Positions 55,600 to 64,000 of a stretch of 64,000 nt of DNA are shown piece by piece. How positions within the stretch are numbered: the stretch's first letter is position 1; the number at the start of each line of letters is the position of its first letter. Made by a program: the position numbers and the translations under genes. Under the pieces are notes generated by a model. That model ran no database searches. It worked only from the letters and a program-made list of their open reading frames with translations, and was not told the origin of the DNA. Source of the stretch: Neoceratodus forsteri (Eukaryota; Chordata; Ceratodontiformes; Ceratodontidae); assembly GCA_016271365.2 (NCBI GenBank), contig CM028131.1, forward strand, positions 280,734,001 to 280,798,000, given 5' to 3'.

Positions 55600-58500
55600 A
55601 GAAGGGAACAACTCCACCCTACTAGCTTGAAGATAGCGACAATGTTGAGCCAGCCGTTGCAGCAGTTTTTGTAGCGTTTTTATACTTTTTTTTTATTCTT
55701 TTACTTTGTTTTTATGTTTAGTAGTGCGTTTATATAGTTTTGTGTTCGATATTTTCTGAGACTGGTTGTGATTGTTTCCCTCTGCCTACAGCGGGATTGT
55801 GTGATCTGGACGGAAAATCGGCCTTAATGTTATTTTTCTTGGACTGGCCTCTGGATATCGGTATTGACGATGGTGGATGGTGGAAAGTCGCGAAGTGAAA
55901 CCGGCCTGCAAAATCGTTGGGGAGGCTAGTGCTTTGCTAATTCTCGGAGGTTGCAGTGGGACTGTGTGATCTGGAGTGTAATTGGCAATTCAGCCTTGAT
56001 TTCATCCCCCCGAATTGGTGTGGAGCACTGGCATTGGTGAAAGGTTGTTGGAGCAGAACTGTTGTGGAATTCGGCTAGTACCTACTGTGTGGAGACCGTG
56101 AGTAAAAGCACTGTGTGATTAGTGGTTGCCTGCCGCTGAGACTAACTTTAAACATCAGAGGACCTTGTTGGGATTTTGCAGAGCTCTGTGAGTGTTGAAC
56201 TTTGGACTACCGAAGACTGAGGGCAGTGCTGGGGAGAAGGGGTTCCCTGTCTTCCACTCGTCCTAGAGCTATTCCTGGTCTCGGCTACTACGACCAAGCG
56301 GGTATTGTCTGGGTCTGCCCCAGGAAGCTGGGGGTGTTACCCAGAGCTTTCCTAAGGGGCCTCGTGGCTGTTCATGTTGGCCTGCTTTGAGGCCGCTGTA
56401 GCTGCGGGTCATGGGTAGTTTGATCAGGGCTTGTTTGTGGCGGTGGGAAGGGATCCCCTTTCTCTTCAGCCTGTTACAGCTTGCATTCTGGCCTTTTTAT
56501 CTGGGATATAAATACCAAGAATGAACTGGTTCCCCTCCTTTTGCTGGATGGAATTGTGACTCCCCGGTGGTGAGAGGACCTGGGGTCTACAAATTCTTCT
56601 ATGACTTATTTTATTTTTTAGTTCTAGCATTTACAGTTATTTTATATATTTCTACCCACCTATTTTCGGGGAGTATGATTGCAATTAGGCAGTGAGAGTG
56701 CCTGGACTCCTCCCTTCAGAATCGTGAGAGGACTTGAGGAGGGGGGGAAATAAACTTTTAAGATTTTTATTATATTATTCTGATCTGTTATAAGAGAGAA
56801 GTAAATATTAATAGATTCCCTCTGTGATTTGAATTCTGTGGGCTGTGAGAGGGCCTACAGCCCCATCCCCCGGGTCTGAGTGGACTGGGGGGGGTAATTT
56901 TTAATCATTTTTTGTGAAAGGTTTGCAGTATCTTAAACCGTGGGCATTGGGAATTCATCTCAATTTTTTGTAAGCTAGGGTGTTATAGTGCTTTGTGTTA
57001 TGTTTGGCATGTAATTCTAGTTTTTTCTTTCTAATATTTTGTTTATTAATTTTTGTTTTTGGGGTGACTGCTGCGACTATTAATTGTTAATTTATTAGGT
57101 GGTGAATAAAGTGTTGGTTTTGTGGGGTTTTAATTTGACATAGCAGTATTTTAGAGTCTGAAATATGTGCCGGGGTGGTAAGAACACAGTCAGGCGGTAC
57201 TCCCCCTCAAGACTGAAGGATCTCCGTCCTTTTGAATATCCTGCACTGCCTTTGGAAGCTTATAAAAACTGCCGAGTTCTTGGCATTGTGAGACGAAGGA
57301 GTGTGAGGAATAGGAGATCCTGGAACTCTTGTGGGGGATGGGAAAGGAGTGGGCGGATAGGGACAGTCAGAGCCAGGAGACGCCCTGGGGCGAAATGGAT
57401 ACAGGACCGAGGTCCACCTTGCCTTGTACCCATACCCAAAGGCACTGACTTGGTCAGACAGGAAGTGGAGTCATCCTTGGAATCTCGTCCTTTTTGGGTG
57501 GTGTTAAGCAATGCTAGGTCCATTAGAAACAAGTCCGCAGTGGTGGTGGATCTTGTTGCATCTGTGGACCTGGCTTGCATCACGGAGACCTGGCTAGATG
57601 AAAATGCGGGCCCTATTTTGGGGTCTGTGATTCTGGCTGGGTTCTTGGTGATTCACTGCCCGAGAGTGGACCATAGGGGTGGGGGAGTTGCAGTCTGTTT
57701 TAGACAGGAACTTGACCTTAGGGAGGTGCCAGTTGGATGTACCCATTCCTTTGAGTGTATTGTGGGTGCAGGTGCAGGTTTCAGGATCCTTCTCATTTAT
57801 TGTCCACCAGGTGATGGAAGGGAATTCCTGAGGGAGGTTGCAGACTTCATCGACGAGAGGGTATTGGAGTCTCCCCGATGGTTAATTCTTGGGGACTTCA
57901 ATGCCTGGGTCGACAATGAACTCGAGCTATTTGGACAAAACCTCCTCCAATTGATGGATTCATTGGGCCTGACACGGGTTATTACCTCTGCAACTCACAA
58001 GGGGGGGGGACACTCATTGGACTTCATATTCCATCTGGGGATGGAAGTCTCCAATGTGGAGGTGGAGCCTATCGGTTGATCTGACCATCACGCCCTAAGT
58101 TTTAGTTTCACGGCCCCCTGAAAGAGACCTGCCCCAAAGGAGATAGTACAGTTCCGTCCTTTAGGAGGAGTTACCTCAGAAGGCCTAATGACGGAGCTGG
58201 ACTTCTCGGAATTCCAAATGGATGGCACTGACCCAGAGCCCCTAGTGCTAGCCTATAATAGGGCAGTTGTGGGGGCCCTGGATGTCATTGCTCCATCCCT
58301 TGTTCGACCCTGTACCCTTCCTCCAGGGGCTCCATGGTTTACCGGGGAGATCCAAGGGTTGAAGAGACAGGGTCGAAGATTGGAGAGATGCTGGCGGAAA
58401 ACTCACCTGGAGATGGACAGGCTTAGACTGCTGGATCATTATAAGATCTATCAGTTAGCAATTTCACATAAGAAGGCAGAGTTCCTGTCCAGGGAAATTG

Positions 58501-60419
58501 CTACAGCGAGGAATAGACCGGTCCAGCTCTTCTGGACTGTGGACAGACTGTGCAATCCAGCCTGTCTTCAAGCTGGTCGAGCTTTGTCACAGTTACAGTG
58601 TGAGGAGTTTGCGATGTTCTTCACTGATAAGGTGTCAACCATCAGGGATGAAATCAGCCAGTGCCTCCCCATTGGGTCTTGCACTGATCAACCGAGTGGC
58701 GCTAATACCCAATTAGCTTGGTTCACCTTTAGTCAGCCAGCAGTCATGGATATAGTGAGGATCATCCAGACTTTGCATCCAACCTACTGTAGTTTGGATC
58801 CAGGCCCTACTCACCTACTGGTGGGGTGTGTAGAGGTTATCAGCCCAATCCTTACTGGGATAGTGGTGGCATCATTGGAGAGAGGGATCTTTCCAGATCC
58901 CTTAAAGGAGGCAGTGGTGCACCCCCTTTTGAAAAAGCCCTCCCTTGATCCCGACTGCCCAGAAAACTACAGGCCGGTCTCAAACCTCCCCTTTTTGGGG
59001 AAGGTTATTGAGAAGGTGGTCGCTTTGCAGCTGGAGGATCATTTAACCAGCCATAGTATCTATGACTCTCTCTAGTCTGGCTTCAGGAAGCGGCATAGCA
59101 CTGAGACGGCTCTTGTATGGGTACTGAATGATTTCCTGATGGCGAGAGATCAGAGAGCCCATTCTATCTTGGTTCTCCTTGATCTCTCAGCAGCATTTGA
59201 CACCGTAGATCATGGAGTATTGCTCGAATGCCTGTGGTTTCTCTGTGGACTAAGGGGGGTGGTCTGCAGTTGGTTTCAATCTTTCCTGCAGGGTGGGACT
59301 TAGAGAGTAGTGTCAGGGATTTATTCCTTGGCCTCTCACTGCCTGCGCTGTGGGGTGCCACAGGGTTTGGTGTTGTCCCCCATGTTATTTGCAGTGTATA
59401 TGCTCCCATTGGGGACATTATAAGACAGTATGGGTTGAGTGTTCATTGCTATGCTGATGACTCTCAACTCTACATGTCTTTCATGCCTGAGCAGGAGTCC
59501 GATTCAAGTGCAGTGTTTAACAACTGCCTCCTGGAGATACAGAGCTGGATGAGTACCAACTGGCTGAAGTTAAACCCAGAAAAAACAGAGGTATTGGTAG
59601 TGGAGCTGGGGGTAAGGATGTCAAGCTCATGGGCGGGAAAACCCTCAGGTCTATTTCTGGGGGGGGCCCCGCTTATGGCATCCGGCCAGGTGCATAACCT
59701 TGGTGTTGTGTTTGACAAGGGCCTGACCCTGAGGGCACAAGTGTCGGCTGTAGTCAAATCTTCCTTTTTCCATCTAAGGAACATAGCAGAGGTGAAACAC
59801 TTGGTTCCATTGGAGGATCTTCCTATCCTGGTCCACGCCTTAGTTGCCAGTCGTCTTGACTATTGCAATGCCCTTTATCTAAGACTGCCAGGAGTGGATA
59901 TCCGCCGCTTACAGCTGGTGCAAAATGCGGCAGCTAGGTTGTTGACTGGAAGCCCAAGATCCAACCATATAACACCTGTGCTGCGCGAATTGCACTGGCT
60001 GCCTGTACAGTGGCAGATCACTTTCAAAGTTGCATTGATGACCTATAAGGCCCTACATGAGTTGGGACCCCACTACCTGAAAGAGCTCCTGATTCCTTAC
60101 TGCCCCTCCCATTCCCTCTGATCCTCTGGCGAGGGATTGCTAGAGATTCCCAGGGTAACCTTGAAAACATCTGGTGGAAGAACTTTTGCCTTTATGGCAC
60201 CTACTCTGTGGAATTCTCTACCTTGCCAGTTATGCAATAGCATGACTGTAGAAGGGATTAAAAAAATTCTTAAGACCTTTTTATTCAAGCAAGCATTTTC
60301 AGAAATGTAAATCGTGTTTTAAATTGCTATGGATTTTAATTTTCTATGTGAAATTTTGTAAAGGCGCCCTGAGCCTTGGAGGGGCGCCTCATGTAAATAA
60401 ACTTTTACTTACTTACTTA
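55600..60419 (+). mobile_element. Long L2-like LINE
   Basis: A plus-strand LINE with a long T/G-rich leader (about 55600-57164, left border uncertain), one large ORF region (57165-60121) encoding endonuclease, RT and C-terminus, a 3' UTR with GGCGCCTCATGTAAATAAAC and a (TTAC)n tail at about 60404-60419. Its 3' portion is homologous to the fragment at 1-402. It ends 11 bp before the Gypsy LTR at 60431. Confidence 0.82.
57165..60121 (+). pseudogene. L2-like ORF2: endonuclease, reverse transcriptase, C-terminal domain
   Basis: Starts at ATG 57165 with a basic N-terminus. Endonuclease: VVLSNARSIRNKSAVVVDLV, LACITETWLDENAG (Glu), HRGGGVAVCFRQEL, LILGDFNAWVDNE (Asp/Asn), PIG-stop-SDHHALSF (the stop at 58077-58079 falls beside the catalytic SDH). 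Reading continues in the same frame, with further stops at 58119 and 59073, through EAVVHPLLKKPSLDPDCPEN and YRPVSNLPFLGKVIEKVVAL, SGFRKRHSTETALVW and LVLLDLSAAFDTVDHGVL (motif A intact). After frameshifts: CGVPQGLVLSPMLFAVYM (motif B), VHCYADDSQLYMSF (YADD intact) and ASRLDYCNALYLRLPGVDIR. Few lesions suggest a comparatively young copy. Confidence 0.9.
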
Positions 60420-60430
60420 ACCATGCCTCG

Positions 60431-62127
60431 TGTAACCCCTAGATGGCGCTATCCCAGGGGCTACTACCCCTGCCTGATTTGCCACTAACAGGTTGAGGGG
60501 CCTGGATCCAATGGCGGGTGCCTCCACCCAGAGGTCAGGGTTTGCAATAGTTAAACTAACTTGGTCACAGCCCTCTGGGACACTACAACCCCTTTCTTCC
60601 ACTAGTGGCCCATACAATATATCAGAATTACCTCCACAGTATACACTTACCCCAGGACTGGTTCCGCACTGGGACCTCCTGTGAAATAAGATACAGTGCA
60701 ACAATCACAGTACAGTACTTTAACATAGACAAATACCTCAGGCAGTATAACTTTGCGAAACAAGCAGCTCTGATTTATTTAGGGGATATAACAAGGACAG
60801 GGGAAATCAGGTTAATTAGCTTATCACTCTACTCATCTACCTATGGCTCTGTGCACAGGCCTATCCCTATCAGTTACTGTCCCTGGGTACCCAAGCCCTA
60901 GTGGCTAGTCCAAACCGTGGCAGCTGGTAGGGGCCCTTTCACACAGAGAAAGAAAAAATTAGTTTAAACAGTCAGCAGTACAGTAATTCCATTTGGATTT
61001 AATGTGGCAATTCAACAGGAGCGACCCTGAATTAGTACTCACGACCTCCAAACAAGATAGGGTCCTTCAATGTCAGCAGGGCTACTCTTGAGCTCCAAGA
61101 GACTCCTCACACATTTATATGGTAAACAGTCACAGGCAAAAGTCACTTAATGGCAGCAGGATTCACTTGAGGTACACAAACCTCTTCACACATTTATATG
61201 GTAAAAAGAAAGCACTATACCAGGCAGGCTGCATCTGTATCCCGATCGCAATTACTGCACAATACCCGGGAGAACACACAGCAGATTCAGTTCCTGACAG
61301 ACCGAGTGCAATTCAGCAATTCCTCCAGTCTTCTACAGGGTGAGCCTGGTTTACTCTTCAGATATCCTTTGATTCTCTTCACAGGACGGATTCAGTCTAA
61401 CAAGCAGTTACACAAGCTGCAGACCGAACTCAGGGCCTTACACACGCTTTCCGACTAAAACTGTACACCGAAAAGCACAGGGCTCCTTCCCTCTTCACTG
61501 CCAGAGCTCAACTGAAACTCCAACAGACAAAACTGGCACTTCCTTTGAGTTCCTCCCAGTTCTTGACTGGATTGGCTGTCACTCACAATAGACTGCTGCT
61601 GTTGGTCCAAAAAGCGTCAAGTCTAAACTACATCTCCCAGAGTCACTGCCCATACAATCCTCTTGTGGCTGGCGGCTCAGATTATGAGTCCAAGTTCTGA
61701 TTCGTCCAAGGCACCATTTTAGAGCTAGCTTACTCCACACTGATTGGTCCAGTTCAGCAGTTCAAAACCAGAATGGGAACTAGGTAGACACAGTTCTGAC
61801 TGCAAAGAAAGCAGGTTAGACAAACTGTCATTTCATTATTACTCTAAATGATTTCTGGCAAACAGTTACATCTTTCAGATAGGTTCCCTTTGCACTCTAG
61901 TGACTGCAAAATGGAGTGAATGGCAGCAGCTCAGTGGTACTCAAACAGAGAAGCACAGTCCCCCATAAAACTAATTATGTCTGCAAGCAGACAGCTCTTA
62001 AAGAGACAGTACCAGAGGCTCTAAAAACACTCATCTGATAAATGGCTAAACGCCAAACACCATTCAGGCTTGGAGCATTCAAGCAAGCTCCTGGAAGTCT
62101 TTGGGAACCCCATTTGCAGGGGTTACA
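60431..62127 (-). mobile_element. Gypsy LTR (3' LTR of the minus-strand element)
   Basis: Ends TGTAACCCCTAGATGGCGCT (60431) and GGGGTTACA (62127). It aligns with the two solo LTRs but is shorter (1697 bp). On the coding (minus) strand it follows the pol C-terminus, so it is the 3' LTR. The sequence just inside (62128-62141, minus-strand AGGCCAGGAAGGG) is purine-rich and a candidate polypurine tract. AATAAA on the minus strand lies near 60772-60777. The outer flank is CTCG (60427-60430); its partner duplication is beyond the window. Confidence 0.85.
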
Positions 62128-62447
62128 CCCTTCCTGGCCTTGGGAAAGCTTGACGTCCGCATCAAGCAAGTACCCCCAAGTTTTAACTGCAACCATATAC
62201 ATTTGCATTAGGCTCACACATGTAATCATCAGTCAATATATAATTTTACCAAGAACACATTTCTGAAACATTGCAGTACGTCCTCTTTACACAGTATTAC
62301 ACACATTGTACCATAACTCAAGTTATTACCTCTTGTACATGAAACCTGAAGAGAGGGGGCCCTTCCCTATCAGTTACCTTGGGGCCGGACGGGCAAGGGC
62401 ACCATAGTTAGAGGGCAACATAAGTAACTTGGAGTTAGCACTGACGC
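62128..62447 (-). other. Gypsy 3' untranslated region
   Basis: Noncoding DNA between the end of the pol frame (62448) and the 3' LTR, with the candidate polypurine tract beside the LTR. No envelope-like frame is present. Confidence 0.55.
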
Positions 62448-63158
62448 TCAGTTTGGGCAATGAGCTCGGGGCACATACACTCCTTTATGGACAACATTGA
62501 GAGACAAGTCCACAGGCCTCCCAAGAAAATCATAACTGAGGTGCACCACAGGCTTTACAGCTCGACCAGTCTTTCTAGGGGGAACTGTTACAGTCTCTGC
62601 ACTCTGAGCCTCATTTTCAGCATTGTCCTCACTTGTCAGGAGTCTCCATGGGGTAGAGAGGCTAGAACTTGGGGCACTTTCAGCTCCAGGAGTTACAGTT
62701 TCTGAGTCCACAACATTTGGCTTGCATGGAGAGCTTTTGGACACTGGCAGTGGACTGTCAGGGCACTCAAAATACTCTTCTGGTTCTGATGTATCACCAG
62801 TCTGCCCCAATCCATCATTTTCCTCCCCTGAAAGCTCAAACAGTTCAACCATGCACAATGATTCCATTTCATCTGATCTGATGCTTTGCACCTCACTTTC
62901 TGGGAGCATTGGCTCCAGGGATGAAGCTGGGGGCTTAGACAGTCCAGAAGGCCCAGCTTCGTCTCCAGTATTGACTAGGGGATTGCCCCGAAACAATTGA
63001 TTCAGTTCGTAAGAAGGATAGTATTCAAAGTCACTCTCACTTTCTTCTGATATGGACTGACAGTCATGCTCAACTGGGACTTGTGGAGGGGAACACTTTA
63101 ACTTTGCTTCTGTAGGTGCAGACTTTCTTGATCTTTTCTTAGCAGCAGCTCTAGTCAC
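62448..63158 (-). pseudogene. Gypsy Pol C-terminal extension
   Basis: A 236-residue Ser/Glu/Pro-rich frame that begins at a GTG and so is probably a continuation of the integrase frame after a frameshift. It starts TRAAAKKRSRKSAPTEAKLK and ends with GRAVKPVVHLSYDFLGRP, then DLSLNVVHKGVYV. A motif of the type 'R-x-x-R-x-x-KPVxxLxYD' is common after the integrase in vertebrate Gypsy elements. The acidic middle has no recognised domain. There is no transmembrane or envelope signature. Confidence 0.65.
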
Positions 63159-64000
63159 TGGTCCAGAGGGGCATCTTCTGGGGGCTCAGACTCGATCAAG
63201 ATTTGTCCAATGGGCAGTAAATGATTTCTATGCATTGTTTTTACATCTTTTGAATTATTCTCAGGCCTTGCTTTGTACACTGGCAGATCATCTAGTTTGC
63301 CCACTACAATGTGAGGGAGATGGTGCCATCTGTCAGCAATCTTGTGTTTGCCATGCAGTCCCAGATTTCTTAGCAATGCCGATCACCCTCCTGGAGTTCC
63401 TGTGCTTTCACCTTTTATCATACCGTTCTTTGTTGGCCAGATTTCTTTTGGCAGCCATGGTTTGAGCCAGTTGGTACACATGAGTTAGCTGGGCCTTTAA
63501 CTTCTGCACATACTGTAAATAGTTGTCAGCTTGAACCCCATCAGGAGAGACCCCAAAACACACATCTACCGGTAGTTGAGCTTCTCTTCCAAACATCAGG
63601 CGGTAGGGGGAGAACCCAGTGGCATCACTTTTGGTGCAGTTATAAGCATGTACCAGGGTGCTAATTTGTTGGCTCCATCTAGGCTTGTCCTTTGGATGCA
63701 GGGTGCCTAGCATATCTAGCAAAGTGCAGTTGAAACGTTCAGGCTGTGGGTCCCCCTGGGGGTGGTAAGGAGTGGTTCTGGACTTTCGCACTCCCCACAG
63801 AGAAAGCATCTCTTTGATGAGACGACTCTCAAAGTCTCTCCCTTGATCAGAATGGATTCTTTGTGGAGCCCCATAGTGAACAAAAAAGTTTTCTACAAGT
63901 ACTTTGGCCACAGTGGATGCTTTCTGGTCTTTGGTGGGAAAGCTTGGGCATATCTCGTGAAATGGTCAGTGACCACCAGCACATTACTGATATTTCTTTG
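63155..64000 (-). pseudogene. Gypsy integrase, partial and frameshifted
   Basis: On the minus strand, entering from the window edge: NVLVVTDHFTRYAQAF (catalytic-core Asp) near 63990-63940, then FFVHYGAPQRIHSDQGRDFE (second Asp), KSRTTPYHPQGDPQPERFN (catalytic Glu normally in 'G-x-x-E'; the residue after PQP is Glu), LVHAYNCTKSDATGFSPYRL and LMFGREAQLPVDV. The C-terminal piece (63376-63155) contains NLGLHGKHKIADRWHHLP and VYKARPENN followed by MHRNHLLP, the GPF/Y-like module. Frameshifts lie near 63930, between 63408 and 63376, and near 63155. It would join the cDNA ends to host DNA. The protease-RT part is outside the window. Confidence 0.88.

Noticed and set aside
62128..62447. Envelope gene of an endogenous retrovirus
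   Set aside because: No envelope-like frame, signal peptide or transmembrane segment occurs between the pol end and the 3' LTR. The element is a Gypsy-type retrotransposon.

Overview
This window looks like intergenic or intronic DNA from a large, repeat-rich vertebrate genome. The repeat mix is CR1 and L2-like LINEs, a Gypsy LTR family with LTRs of about 1.9 kb, PIF/Harbinger elements with Myb/SANT partner genes, hAT MITEs with 8-bp target duplications and a probable pogo/Tigger element. That mix fits an amphibian (for example a caecilian), a reptile or a lobe-finned fish; the sequence alone does not decide which. I see no host protein-coding gene, tRNA, rRNA or CRISPR. Every recognisable coding region belongs to a transposable element, and nearly all carry stops or frameshifts.

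Layout. Positions 1-402 are the 3' end of an L2-like LINE sitting directly in front of the C-terminus of a Harbinger transposase. The Harbinger body runs to 6348 and holds two further, divergently arranged Myb/SANT-type genes with readable introns. 6349-8302 holds a short imperfect tandem repeat split by a hAT MITE, and two strong inverted repeats. 8303-11224 is a Gypsy solo LTR (TSD CACA) containing a 1-kb hAT element (TSD GATTGGTC). 11283-19150 carries minus-strand LINEs and a separate LTR-like promoter/polyA unit. 19160-25770 holds a SINE-like composite, a tandem array of about 297-bp monomers, and a long plus-strand CR1 with an SGNH-esterase ORF1 plus EN and RT.

26203-27370 and 47140-39120 are two inverted copies of an unclassified repeat of about 1.2 kb. 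The second copy is split by another Gypsy solo LTR (39632-46392, TSD TAGG), which itself contains two CR1 insertions. Between the arms lie a fold-back MITE, a probable pogo element (28718-34418) hosting a minus-strand LINE that hosts a hAT MITE, an LTR-like unit with its own hAT MITE, and a three-layer LINE nest (37885-38935). 50944-53130 is one Harbinger-type element inside another. 55600-60419 is a long L2-like LINE with only a few disabling changes. 60431-64000 is the 3' part of a minus-strand Gypsy element (integrase, pol C-terminus, 3' LTR); this element supplies the coding identity of the two solo LTRs.

How the parts work together: these are layered parasites. Several insertions can be ordered because target duplications and uninterrupted paralogous copies are both present in the window. 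The most unusual features are the Harbinger-type unit with two different Myb/SANT genes, the CR1 with upstream monomers resembling a 5' promoter array, and the record of successive nested insertions.
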